The notes beneath the pieces were generated by a model that saw only the letters and a list, made by a program, of their open reading frames with translations, did not search any database and had not been told where the DNA came from. DNA of 64,000 nt from NCBI GenBank assembly GCA_965659415.1, contig CBFHVA010000003.1, forward strand, positions 62,001-126,000, in the 5' to 3' direction. Shown one piece after another: positions 24,902 to 33,840 of the stretch. Source of the DNA: Phaeocystidibacter sp965659415. GTDB taxonomy: Bacteria; Bacteroidota; Bacteroidia; Flavobacteriales; Schleiferiaceae. How positions within the stretch are numbered: position 1 is the first letter of the stretch; the number at the start of each line of letters is the position of its first letter. Position numbers and translations under genes: made by a program.

Positions 24902-25130
24902 CTTTAGTGTATTGAGTTTCTGCGACGATGGTTTTCACCGCCTCGTTGATTTGTGCGCGGTGTGTTACTCCGCTGCGAATCTCATCGAGAAGAAAGCTAG
25001 TTGAAGGTGGAATGTAGCCTCTCGAGTAGCAATTGAAATTCGATAGTAGAAAAATACCAAAGACGAAAAGGAAGAGCAAGCTGAAAATATCTTCACCCAG
25101 TATAGATGCTCTATACAGTATATGAAGACA

Positions 25131-25162
25131 TAAAAAAAGCCGTCCCGAAAAACGGGACGGCT
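25131..25162 (-). terminator. Strong rho-independent terminator of the second T9SS paralog
   Basis: AGCCGTCCCG 25138-25147 and CGGGACGGCT 25153-25162 form a perfect 10-bp GC-rich stem with a 5-base loop, followed on the minus strand by seven T. It starts 26 bases after the stop at 25188 and separates the two paralogous genes into different transcripts. Confidence 0.92.
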
Positions 25163-25187
25163 CTCATATGAGTTAGCTAAGTGGAGC

Positions 25188-27212
25188 TTACTTCACAGTC
25201 AATTTGAATGTGCTCATAGCTTCACCTTGCTGGATGTTCATGAAGTACATACCAGGAGTCAACTCGCTCAACGCTACAGGAAGCTTAGCTCCTGGAACAG
25301 CGTAGTCAGTAGATGACTTCACAGTGCGACCTTGCATATCAACGATAGTGATATCAATGTCACCAGACATATCTTCACCGAACTCGATGTATACGTAGTC
25401 ATCAGCAGGGTTAGGGTAAACTTCAAGAGCATTGTCAAGAGTTACCTCTTCAACACCGATTTCCATACAACCAGCAGCGTTTGAAGCAGGACACATAACC
25501 GCACGGATATGTGGAGCATTCAAAGTCAAGCTGTTTGAGAAACCTGTATACCAGCGCGGAGCTGACAATGTGTAGTACATGATTGAAGAAGTAGCTGGCT
25601 GTGGGAAGCTCTGGCCATTTCTCAAGAATACAGGGTTTGCATCAGCGTTTGAGAACATAGTAACTACGATGTAGTATGCACCAGTAGTTTGAGTGCTCAA
25701 GTATACTGGGTAACCATCTGTACCTGTAAGGTCAGCACGAACTACACCGGCATCTACGATAGCCTGAGTGATAGGGATTTGCTGGTAAGCAAGAGGCTGA
25801 GTAGGGAAACCATTCTGGAAATCGAATCCAGTTGAGTCATACACAGTCACCTCGATTACACCACCAGGAACGGTGGTAGCAGACAACCAGATGTCAGCAG
25901 CAAATAAACGCTCGTCGTTCTTCAGGTCGTAACGGCTAGCAACGGCAGAACCATCTGCACCAATGTTACCCGTACCGAAACGGTTGTCGAATACGTTGAA
26001 GTCAAGCGACATCAATGAATCCGTAACAAAGAAACGTGAGGTATCAGAAGCTACCATACCACCTGTTACTGAGTCAGACTTAGCGATGTAAATCGCAGAG
26101 TAGTTTCCTGTAGCAGTTGGAGTCCAAGATGCCGTGTTCATAACTGTGTAATCAGCTACACCACCTGAAGGAACGGTTGCAGTAGTAGAGCTCAAAGTCT
26201 GTACTACGTTGTTGCTACCGTCAAGGATTTGCACTTCGAGTTGTACACCAGTTTGCTGGTCCCAACCAAAGTTCAAAACGTTACAGTCGAACGACATCGC
26301 GCGAGCCTGCTTAAGGGTAGTAATACCAAACTTACCTTCTCCTGGAACGGTTCCGAAGATCATGTCCTGAGCAGGGGCACCATTGTATTCAGTAAACTGA
26401 AGTGAGTGACGTGGAAGATCGCTCAGGCGAATATCATCCAACATCCAGAAGTAGTAACCGTTACCGTTTGCGTTACCTGGACGACCGTCGAAGATAAAAC
26501 GCAACTTCACGTTGCTTTGGTTACCAATTTCGTTAGACACGTTTACCTGAACCAAGTCAACGTTAGGGCTGGCGTTGTTGACGCCCAATGAAGCGTCAGA
26601 GTATATAGTTACTGTGTCACCCCAAGTGGTACCACCGTCTGTAGAAAGAGCTACTTGGAAGTTCGCGTAGAACACACGTGCATAACTCTCCATTTCCAAC
26701 ATTACGTAAGGCTCGCCAGTTAGGTCGATTACGTCAGTTGTCAATGTACCTACGTGTGGAGCAGGAGCTGAACCACCACCAAAGTTTGATGGGTTACCCG
26801 CATTGTCCAAGAAATCCGAATCAAAAATCACAAAACCATTAGCTGTTGAGGTTGAGTTGATTGGATCATTGGTTGGAGGGTTATCGTTAACCCCTGAAAA
26901 CGCACCTCTTGAACCCTCAGAGTTCGTAGGTGTAGTACTAGTTCCACGATACTCCCATACAGAAGCAGCTAATGGCTGTAACGTGCCATCAAAGCCTTGG
27001 TTCGACCAAGTTGCAGGAATACCGTTGGCAAAATCCTCAGACCAAAGAATAGCCTCACTTCCTCTGTAGTCAACATTTGACAAAGGAGTTACTTTCACTT
27101 GAGTCTCCGGATTGAATACTTCCAATTGTGCTGGAAGTGAATTCTCTTGAGCCTGTCCGAATGCAGCAGAGGCCGCCAACAGACCCAAAAGGGTCGGAGT
27201 AAATTTCTTCAT
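25188..27212 (-). CDS. T9SS type A sorting domain-containing secreted protein (paralog 2, strongly codon-biased)
   Basis: 674 residues with the same architecture as its neighbour: signal peptide about 1-19 (ending Ala-Phe-Gly-Gln), jelly-roll-like module opening Ser-Glu-Asp-Phe-Ala-Asn-Gly-Ile-Pro-Ala-Thr-Trp, a beta-sandwich centre, two Cys in Cys-Pro-Ala-Ser-Asn-Ala-Ala-Gly-Cys, and a C-terminal type A sorting domain (about 598-674). Long blocks are near-identical at protein level. Codons here are strongly biased (AAC, TTC, TAC, GAC and CGT preferred), unlike paralog 1. With a near-consensus promoter and a strong terminator, this suggests an abundant surface or extracellular protein. Function unknown. 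Confidence 0.87.
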   Translation of the reverse strand: MKKFTPTLLGLLAASAAFGQAQENSLPAQLEVFNPETQVKVTPLSNVDYRGSEAILWSEDFANGIPATWSNQGFDGTLQPLAASVWEYRGTSTTPTNSEGSRGAFSGVNDNPPTNDPINSTSTANGFVIFDSDFLDNAGNPSNFGGGSAPAPHVGTLTTDVIDLTGEPYVMLEMESYARVFYANFQVALSTDGGTTWGDTVTIYSDASLGVNNASPNVDLVQVNVSNEIGNQSNVKLRFIFDGRPGNANGNGYYFWMLDDIRLSDLPRHSLQFTEYNGAPAQDMIFGTVPGEGKFGITTLKQARAMSFDCNVLNFGWDQQTGVQLEVQILDGSNNVVQTLSSTTATVPSGGVADYTVMNTASWTPTATGNYSAIYIAKSDSVTGGMVASDTSRFFVTDSLMSLDFNVFDNRFGTGNIGADGSAVASRYDLKNDERLFAADIWLSATTVPGGVIEVTVYDSTGFDFQNGFPTQPLAYQQIPITQAIVDAGVVRADLTGTDGYPVYLSTQTTGAYYIVVTMFSNADANPVFLRNGQSFPQPATSSIMYYTLSAPRWYTGFSNSLTLNAPHIRAVMCPASNAAGCMEIGVEEVTLDNALEVYPNPADDYVYIEFGEDMSGDIDITIVDMQGRTVKSSTDYAVPGAKLPVALSELTPGMYFMNIQQGEAMSTFKLTVK

Positions 27213-27261
27213 GTTAAGAAATGTTTTAGTTAATCACTAATGAGCAATACGCAATATTACC

Positions 27262-27288
27262 CAAATTTAACATAAATACAAACTACAA
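27262..27288 (-). promoter_or_regulatory. Predicted promoter of the codon-biased T9SS gene
   Basis: On the minus strand TTG (27286-27288) is followed after 16 bases by TAAATTTG (27262-27269), a perfect -7 element. Transcription would begin near 27257, giving a leader of about 45 bases before the ATG at 27212. One arm of a 12-bp inverted repeat lies in the spacer. Confidence 0.65.
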
Positions 27289-27341
27289 GGCCCCTAGGAT
27301 TTCCTACAGGCCTGTAATAATTATTAACCGTTTGTATTTAT
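27272..27341. repeat. Nested palindromes upstream of the codon-biased T9SS gene
   Basis: ATAAATACAAAC 27272-27283 pairs exactly with GTTTGTATTTAT 27330-27341. Between them lie two perfect 12-bp palindromes, TACAGGCCTGTA 27305-27316 and TAATAATTATTA 27315-27326, overlapping by two bases. The left arm is inside the predicted promoter spacer. The density suggests protein-binding sites or an RNA structure formed by read-through from gcvP. Confidence 0.6.
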
Positions 27342-27356
27342 ATACGGGTCGTTAAG

Positions 27357-30224
27357 TTATTCTGCATACTCTTCGATCGGTGCGCAAGTGCAAATCAGGT
27401 TTCTATCGCCATATGCATCGTCCACTCTTCGTATAGATGGCCAGAATTTATTCTCCATAATATAAGGCAATGGATACGCCGCTCTTTCTCTCGAATATGG
27501 CAAATTCCATTCATCACTTACCGCCATACTCAGTGTGTGAGGCGCGTTCTTCAAAACATTGTTCAGAGGATCTACTTGCTCGCTGATGATGTCATCCACT
27601 TCCTTACGTATGTTAATCATCGCCTCACAGAAACGGTCGAGCTCCTCTTTACCTTCACTCTCAGTAGGCTCAACCATCAGGGTACCCGCTACTGGGAAGG
27701 ATACGGTTGGAGCATGGAATCCATAATCCATCAATCGCTTCGCAATGTCCACAACTTCAACACCAGCTTCGCGCTTAAACGGGCGACAATCAAGAATCAA
27801 CTCGTGAGCACATCTTCCGTTTTCTCCAGCATAGAGTACAGAATAATGTCCTTCGAGTCGTTGCTTGATATAGTTCGCATTCAAAATCGCATAACGCGTA
27901 CTGTCGGTAAGCCCTTGAACTCCCAACATTTTTATGTAGGCGTAGCTGATCAACAAAATGAGACCAGAACCCCAAGGCGCAGCAGAAACCGCTGTGATGC
28001 CTTGCGAACCGCCGGTACGGATTTCACTGTTGCTCGGCAAAAACGGCGCGAGGTGCTTCTTCACACAAATGGGCCCCATGCCAGGACCACCACCTCCATG
28101 CGGAATGGCGAAAGTCTTGTGTAGGTTCAAGTGACAAACGTCAGCTCCAATTAAGCCTGGGGATGTTAAACCAACCTGAGCATTCATGTTGGCACCGTCC
28201 ATGTAAACCTGACCACCAAAATCGTGAATGATACCCGTTACTTCTTTTACACTGGCTTCAAATACGCCATGTGTGGAAGGATAAGTAATCATCAAGGCTG
28301 CAAGATTCTCGCCGTGCTTTTCCGCTTTCTGGCGCAAATCTTCCACGTCGATATTTCCCTTATCGTCGCACTTCACCACAACTACCTTCATTCCAGCCAT
28401 AACAGCAGATGCAGGATTCGTTCCGTGAGCAGATGATGGGATCAATGCAATATTTCTATGCCCCTCACCTCGGGAAGCGTGATAGGCTCTAATCACCATC
28501 AGGCCAGAATACTCACCTTGAGCCCCACTATTGGGCTGCAGCGAGGTAGCATCGAAGCCAGTAATCACCGCTAAATCTCTCTCGAGTTCATTGATTACGA
28601 ACTGATACCCTTCGGCCTGGCCTTTAGGCACGAAAGGGTGAATATTTCCAAAGCTCGGCCAGCTCAATGGGAGCATTTCCGTGGCTGCATTCAACTTCAT
28701 TGTGCAGCTTCCCAATGGAATCATGCTGTGGTTCAGCGACAAGTCTTTGCGCTCCAATTTCTTTAGATAGCGCATCATTTCCGTCTCGCTCGTATACTTA
28801 TTGAACACCTCGTGCTCGAGGAAAGACGATGTACGGGTGAGCGACCCAGGAAGCTTAGAAGCTTGAATGAAGTCCGTATATTCCGGAGCTTCTGCTTCTT
28901 TAGCCTCAGCCAAAACGCGAAGAATATCGTTCACATGTTCAATGGTAGTGTGCTCATTCAAGCTGATACCAATGCGATTGCCGTACATGTGTCTGAAGTT
29001 GATGCTATTGGCATTCGAAATCTTTTTCAAAGTCAACTCATCCACATCACCCAATTCCACTTCCAAGGTATCGAAGAAGAACTCATTCAATTGCTCATAA
29101 CCCAGCTTCTCTAAACCGTCATTTACAGTCACCGCAGCTTGGTGAATCGTAGAAGCAATGCGACGAAGTCCATCTGGTCCGTGGTAAACAGCATAGGATC
29201 CCGCCATTACAGCCAACAACACCTGTGCAGTACAAATATTCGAGGTCGCGCGATCTCTCTTGATGTGCTGTTCTCGAGTTTGTAGAGCCATACGAAGTGC
29301 AGGATTCCCATCGCGATCAATAGTTTGACCAATAATTCGACCTGGAATCAGGCGCTTGTATTCTTCTTTCGTGGCGAAAAAAGCGGCGTGCGGACCACCG
29401 TATCCCAATGGGATTCCAAAACGCTGAGTGGTTCCTACTACAACATCAGCCCCCCATTCACCGGGAGGAGTCAGTAGGACCAAACTCATAATATCGGCAG
29501 CTACGGCCACAAGCATGTCATGCGAGTGGGCGTCCTTCACAAAATCGCGGTGATCATGGATAGTACCATCCACATCTGGATATTGAAGAATGGCACCAAA
29601 GAACTCTTCACTGAGTGAAAAATCGCGGTGGGTACCAATAACCAGCTCAATACCGATAGGCTCGCTTCTCGTTTTGAGCAGCTCTATATTCTGCGGTAAC
29701 AAGTCCTTCGAAACAAAGAACTTGTTGGCATTGGCCTTTACCTTGTCTCGTGAACGCGCTGCGAACATCATGCTCATTGCTTCCGCACATGCAGTTGCTT
29801 CGTCCAAGAGTGATGCATTGGCCAACTCCATACCTGTTAACTCAACAATCATGGTTTGGAAGTTCAAAAGAGCTTCCAAACGACCTTGAGCAATTTCGGC
29901 TTGATAAGGGGTGTAGGCCGTATACCAACCCGGATTCTCAAGAATGTTACGTTGAATTACACCGGGCAGAATAGTGTTGTGATATCCCAATCCGATGTAC
30001 GACCGAAAGACCTTATTCTTTCTTGCCTGTTCCTGAATGTGTACAAGAAATTCTTGTTCCGTCATAGCAGGTGCCAAGTCCATGGCTTCGGTCATTCGAA
30101 TGCCGCTAGGTACGGACTGATCAATAAGCTCATCAATGGATGAAACGCCTACTGTTTTAAGCATATCGTTAACCTCATGCTCGCGAGGACCGATATGGCG
30201 ATGCGCAAAAGAATGTGTCTTCAT
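27357..30224 (-). CDS. gcvP: Glycine dehydrogenase (decarboxylating), P-protein of the glycine cleavage system
   Basis: 955 residues, the single-chain form in which N- and C-terminal halves are fused. PLP-binding Lys703 lies in Asn-Leu-His-Lys-Thr-Phe-Ala-Ile-Pro-His, next to the Gly-rich loop Gly-Gly-Gly-Gly-Pro-Gly. It decarboxylates glycine and passes the aminomethyl group to the lipoyl H-protein. The T- and H-protein genes are not in this window. It has its own -7 box and a short leader. Confidence 0.97.
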   Translation of the reverse strand: MKTHSFAHRHIGPREHEVNDMLKTVGVSSIDELIDQSVPSGIRMTEAMDLAPAMTEQEFLVHIQEQARKNKVFRSYIGLGYHNTILPGVIQRNILENPGWYTAYTPYQAEIAQGRLEALLNFQTMIVELTGMELANASLLDEATACAEAMSMMFAARSRDKVKANANKFFVSKDLLPQNIELLKTRSEPIGIELVIGTHRDFSLSEEFFGAILQYPDVDGTIHDHRDFVKDAHSHDMLVAVAADIMSLVLLTPPGEWGADVVVGTTQRFGIPLGYGGPHAAFFATKEEYKRLIPGRIIGQTIDRDGNPALRMALQTREQHIKRDRATSNICTAQVLLAVMAGSYAVYHGPDGLRRIASTIHQAAVTVNDGLEKLGYEQLNEFFFDTLEVELGDVDELTLKKISNANSINFRHMYGNRIGISLNEHTTIEHVNDILRVLAEAKEAEAPEYTDFIQASKLPGSLTRTSSFLEHEVFNKYTSETEMMRYLKKLERKDLSLNHSMIPLGSCTMKLNAATEMLPLSWPSFGNIHPFVPKGQAEGYQFVINELERDLAVITGFDATSLQPNSGAQGEYSGLMVIRAYHASRGEGHRNIALIPSSAHGTNPASAVMAGMKVVVVKCDDKGNIDVEDLRQKAEKHGENLAALMITYPSTHGVFEASVKEVTGIIHDFGGQVYMDGANMNAQVGLTSPGLIGADVCHLNLHKTFAIPHGGGGPGMGPICVKKHLAPFLPSNSEIRTGGSQGITAVSAAPWGSGLILLISYAYIKMLGVQGLTDSTRYAILNANYIKQRLEGHYSVLYAGENGRCAHELILDCRPFKREAGVEVVDIAKRLMDYGFHAPTVSFPVAGTLMVEPTESEGKEELDRFCEAMINIRKEVDDIISEQVDPLNNVLKNAPHTLSMAVSDEWNLPYSRERAAYPLPYIMENKFWPSIRRVDDAYGDRNLICTCAPIEEYAE

Positions 30225-30248
30225 TTACGTTCACTTGAAATTAGTGTG

Positions 30249-30256
30249 CAAAGGTA
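30249..30256 (-). promoter_or_regulatory. Predicted -7 box of gcvP
   Basis: Minus-strand TACCTTTG, a perfect TAnnTTTG match, 24 bases before the gcvP ATG (leader about 18 bases). No T-rich or aptamer-like structure typical of a glycine riboswitch is visible in the short leader. Confidence 0.6.
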
Positions 30257-30317
30257 CGATGACTGCGGATTTTTTCCGAATCATTCTATGGTTGATATCA
30301 ACATAAAGATTGGCCCC

Positions 30318-30344
30318 TTGTTCACAACTTTAGTATTACCTTTC
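30318..30344 (+). promoter_or_regulatory. Predicted promoter of the UbiA-like gene
   Basis: TTG at 30318-30320, 16-base spacer, then TACCTTTC at 30337-30344 (7 of 8 match to TAnnTTTG). The box ends 5 bases before the ATG at 30350, so the transcript would have almost no leader. Confidence 0.4.
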
Positions 30345-30349
30345 ACACC

Positions 30350-31195
30350 ATGCTTCAGCAGCTTTTCAGAGGTATCGTTTACAGTAACTTGTGGGTGGGG
30401 TTGTCAGTAGCTGCATTAAGTACTCTTTCGTTCTTGCGCTATGACGATTGGGACTTCAACTACGTAGCCCTCTGCCTCTTTTCAACCTTGGCTTTTTACG
30501 GATATGCACGATGGGTAGAAACAGCTAATCTCAAGCATATTTCTGATCAGAGTATTGCTACATGGACGCAACGAAATCAAAACTTCGTCGTTTCTATTTC
30601 TCTGCTTAGTGGCTTAATCTCCGTTTTTTTCTGGTGGAATCTTCCCATGATCATCAAATGGTGGTTTGCGGCAACTTCAGTCTTCAGTTCCCTTTACACC
30701 CTCCCAGCCGTATTCAATAAAAAGGGAGTACGTTACCTCGCCGGTGTGAAGCTCATATTTATCGCTCTCGTATGGACGATAGTTACCGTTACCATTCCTT
30801 ATCAAATAATGGAAGTAGAATGGTCGTCAGTTGCCTTCATTCAACACCTCGAACGCTTTGCCTTCATCCTAGCGCTCACCATTCCATTTGATATTCGCGA
30901 TGCGCGAACGGACTCATCAGACTTACTGACTTTGCCCATGTGGCTTGGGGTAAGCGGGGCAAGAAACGTGGCACTTTCCGCCATGGCCATCGTTATCCTC
31001 ACTCAGATCTACCTGAGTACTCTTCAAGGAGAATTTCTTCTAGGCGAATTGTCCATTTATCTCTTGTGCGGGTTTCTCATCCACAAATCAGATCGTGACC
31101 TCCCGGATATGTACTTCAGCTTTTTTCTGGAAGGCATACCTATTCTACTTGCCATATGGACATTTCTCAAAACATTTGCCCTTCCCTCCTTTTGA
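30350..31195 (+). CDS. Multi-pass membrane protein, UbiA prenyltransferase-like
   Basis: 281 residues with about eight or nine predicted membrane helices. One loop contains Pro-Phe-Asp-Ile-Arg-Asp-Ala-Arg-Thr-Asp near residue 180, close to the second Asp-rich motif of UbiA-superfamily prenyltransferases. The expected first motif (Asn-Asp-x-x-Asp) is not visible, so catalysis is uncertain. Bacteroidota carry such UbiA-like proteins of unknown role. It lies 29 bases upstream of kynU on the same strand and may be co-transcribed, which need not mean a shared pathway. Confidence 0.6.
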   Translation: MLQQLFRGIVYSNLWVGLSVAALSTLSFLRYDDWDFNYVALCLFSTLAFYGYARWVETANLKHISDQSIATWTQRNQNFVVSISLLSGLISVFFWWNLPMIIKWWFAATSVFSSLYTLPAVFNKKGVRYLAGVKLIFIALVWTIVTVTIPYQIMEVEWSSVAFIQHLERFAFILALTIPFDIRDARTDSSDLLTLPMWLGVSGARNVALSAMAIVILTQIYLSTLQGEFLLGELSIYLLCGFLIHKSDRDLPDMYFSFFLEGIPILLAIWTFLKTFALPSF

Positions 31196-31224
31196 GCCTA
31201 ACTTAGCCTCCTAAATATTTCTCC

Positions 31225-32502
31225 ATGGGTTTTCTTTCTTCCAAAGATTTCGCAGAACAAGCAGATCAAAACGATGAACTCGCACATTTACGCGCAAAGT
31301 TTCACATTCCTCAGCACGAAGGAAAAGATGTGATGTATTTCACGGGAAACTCTCTCGGCCTCCAGCCTAAATCGGCTGAAAAATATATTTCAGAAGAGCT
31401 AGAAGATTGGAAAAACCTAGGTGTTGAAGGGCACATGCACGCTCGACGCCCTTGGATGCCTTACCACGAGAATTTCTCAAAGTCGCTTGCTCGTCTTACA
31501 GGTGCTCAAGAGGAAGAGGTAGTCGTGATGGGAACGCTTACCAACAATTTGCACTTATTGATGGTGAGTTTTTATAGGCCAACTTCTAGGAAGTACAAGA
31601 TTTTATGTGAGGCAAAAGCCTTTCCCAGCGATCAATATGCGTTAGCCAGTCAGGCCCGCTTTCACGGATTCGACCCCAAGGAGGCCATCATTGAGGTTGC
31701 ACCAAGAGAAGGGGAACACACCATTCGAGAAGAAGATATTCATGGCGCAATCGAAGAACATGGCGACGAAATTGCCATGATGATGATAGGCGGGGTGAAC
31801 TACTACACGGGTCAAGTATTCGACATGAATGGTCTCACAGCCGCCGCACATCAAAAAGGTATTTTGGTGGGTTGGGATTTGGCCCACGGAATTGGAAATA
31901 TTGAATTACAGCTGCACGACTGGAACGTAGATTTTGCCGCTTGGTGTTCGTACAAGTACCTCAACTCGGGCCCTGGATCTATCGCGGGAATCTTCATTCA
32001 TGAGAAACACCACGGAATGAGAGATATTCCTCGATTTGAAGGATGGTGGGGTCATGATAAATCTACCCGATTTGCCATGCCCGATGAGTTTGTACCCATT
32101 CCTACAGCAGAGGCTTGGCAATTGAGTAACGTACCCGTATTTGCCATGGCAGCTCAGCGCGCTTCGCTGGATATTTTTGATGAAGTGGATCTCAGCGCAC
32201 TCCGACTAAGAGGTCGAAAGCTGAGCAATTATCTACGTGAAGTATTACAAGAAGTAGCCGATTTAACGGACACCTCTATTGAAATCATCACGCCTTCGAA
32301 CGAGGCACAGAGTGGTTGTCAAGTTTCAGTTTTATTCCCGGGATTGGGCAAGGATTTATTTGATCAATTGCTGGCAAAAGGTGTTATAGCAGACTGGAGG
32401 GAACCGCATGTCATCCGAATGGCACCTGTTCCAATGTATAGTTCATTTGAAGATATTTATCGATTCGGGGAAACGCTACTCAGCACCCTAAAAAACAAGT
32501 AG
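31225..32502 (+). CDS. kynU: Kynureninase
   Basis: 425 residues. PLP Lys244 in Trp-Cys-Ser-Tyr-Lys-Tyr-Leu-Asn-Ser-Gly-Pro-Gly, cofactor-binding Asp218 in Gly-Trp-Asp-Leu-Ala-His, and N-terminal Phe-Thr-Gly-Asn-Ser-Leu-Gly-Leu are all kynureninase signatures. It cleaves kynurenine or 3-hydroxykynurenine to (3-hydroxy)anthranilate plus alanine. The next gene, kynurenine monooxygenase, follows after 3 bases, so 3-hydroxykynurenine is the likely substrate, leading towards quinolinate and NAD. Confidence 0.95.
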   Translation: MGFLSSKDFAEQADQNDELAHLRAKFHIPQHEGKDVMYFTGNSLGLQPKSAEKYISEELEDWKNLGVEGHMHARRPWMPYHENFSKSLARLTGAQEEEVVVMGTLTNNLHLLMVSFYRPTSRKYKILCEAKAFPSDQYALASQARFHGFDPKEAIIEVAPREGEHTIREEDIHGAIEEHGDEIAMMMIGGVNYYTGQVFDMNGLTAAAHQKGILVGWDLAHGIGNIELQLHDWNVDFAAWCSYKYLNSGPGSIAGIFIHEKHHGMRDIPRFEGWWGHDKSTRFAMPDEFVPIPTAEAWQLSNVPVFAMAAQRASLDIFDEVDLSALRLRGRKLSNYLREVLQEVADLTDTSIEIITPSNEAQSGCQVSVLFPGLGKDLFDQLLAKGVIADWREPHVIRMAPVPMYSSFEDIYRFGETLLSTLKNK

Positions 32503-32505
32503 AAA

Positions 32506-33840
32506 ATGAAAAAGGCTACCGTTGCCGGAGCAGGCCTAGTAGGCTCTTTGTGGTCCGTTTATCTCGCAAAAAGAGGATATGAAGTTGACGTTTACGAGCG
32601 TCGTCCCGACCTGCGTAAAGCCGAATTATCCGCAGGTAAATCGATAAACCTTGCACTCTCTGATCGAGGTTGGAAAGCCTTGAAAAAAGTGGGCTTAGAG
32701 GACGAAATCCGCAAGGTGGCTATTCCCATGTACCGACGTGTAATGCACGCCTTAGACGGTTCACTCACCTACCAACCTTATGGCAAGGAAGATCAAGCTA
32801 TTTGGAGTGTGTCGCGCGGTGGATTGAACTGCGTATTGATGGATTTGGCCGAGCGCGAAGGCAAAGTGAAAATTCAATTTGAACACAAGTGTTCTGACGT
32901 GAATCTGGAAAATGGTTCAGCCACTTTCCAGCATGTGCATACAGATGAGAAAGTAGAAACCGACCCCGGACTCTTATTCGGCACAGATGGGGCTTTCTCA
33001 GCAGTGCGCAAGAAAATGCAACGCACTGATCGTTTTTCATATTCACAAGAGTATATCGATCACGGATACAAAGAGCTTTCTATACACCCGAATGCCGATG
33101 GGTCCCACAAATTGGAAAAGAATGCACTGCACATTTGGCCACGAGGCGAATTTATGCTGATTGCTCTTCCCAACATGGATGGAAGCTTTACCTGTACCCT
33201 TTTCCACCCTTATGGCGGCGAAGTAGGTTTTGATGCTTTGGACAACGACGAAAAGGTGGTGGACTTCTTCAAGAAAACTTTCCCTGACGCCTTTGAACTC
33301 ATGCCGCACCTATTGGATGATTGGCATGAAAACCCAACCAGTTCGCTGGTGATCATCCGCTGCTTCCCGTGGACGAAAAATGGACAGGTGGCATTACTCG
33401 GCGACAGTTCTCACGCTATCGTTCCATTTTATGGCCAAGGCATGAATGCCGGTTTTGAAGATTGCACCGTATTCGATGAAATCTTAGAAAACACGCAAGA
33501 GAATTGGGAAGATGCTATGAAGCAATTCGAAGTAAAGCGAAAGCCCGATGCGGATGCAATTGCCGATTTAGCCATGCGGAATTTTGTAGAAATGCGCGAC
33601 CTCACTGGAGATCCTAAGTTTCTACTTCAAAAGAAAATTGAACGCAAATTCTCTGACTTACACCCCGGTAAATGGATTCCACTTTACTCCATGGTAACCT
33701 TTAGTCACATTCCTTATGCCGAGGCGCTTGCCATGGGAGTTCGTCAAGATAAAATCATGGAAGAGGTGATGGCGTTGCCTAATATTCAGAATCGTTGGGA
33801 TGATCCAGAAATCATGGAGATGATCTTAAAAGCCGTTTAG
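32506..33840 (+). CDS. kmo: Kynurenine 3-monooxygenase
   Basis: 444 residues. FAD motif Gly-Ala-Gly-Leu-Val-Gly-Ser at residues 8-14, Asp-Gly in Gly-Thr-Asp-Gly-Ala, and the second FAD block Leu-Gly-Asp-Ser-Ser-His-Ala-Ile-Val-Pro-Phe-Tyr-Gly-Gln-Gly-Met-Asn-Ala-Gly. These match Kmo closely. It hydroxylates kynurenine using NADPH and oxygen. It forms an operon with kynU. Tryptophan dioxygenase and 3-hydroxyanthranilate dioxygenase genes are not in the window. The stop codon overlaps that of the convergent mlaF-like gene. Confidence 0.95.
   Translation: MKKATVAGAGLVGSLWSVYLAKRGYEVDVYERRPDLRKAELSAGKSINLALSDRGWKALKKVGLEDEIRKVAIPMYRRVMHALDGSLTYQPYGKEDQAIWSVSRGGLNCVLMDLAEREGKVKIQFEHKCSDVNLENGSATFQHVHTDEKVETDPGLLFGTDGAFSAVRKKMQRTDRFSYSQEYIDHGYKELSIHPNADGSHKLEKNALHIWPRGEFMLIALPNMDGSFTCTLFHPYGGEVGFDALDNDEKVVDFFKKTFPDAFELMPHLLDDWHENPTSSLVIIRCFPWTKNGQVALLGDSSHAIVPFYGQGMNAGFEDCTVFDEILENTQENWEDAMKQFEVKRKPDADAIADLAMRNFVEMRDLTGDPKFLLQKKIERKFSDLHPGKWIPLYSMVTFSHIPYAEALAMGVRQDKIMEEVMALPNIQNRWDDPEIMEMILKAV

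Noticed and set aside
24828..25079. 83-codon minus-strand frame between the T9SS paralogs
   Set aside because: It overlaps the start of paralog 1 in another frame and has no family features; this region is better read as its promoter region.
30225..30349. Glycine riboswitch upstream of gcvP
   Set aside because: The predicted leader is only about 18 bases, too short for the aptamers, and no matching stem pattern is seen.
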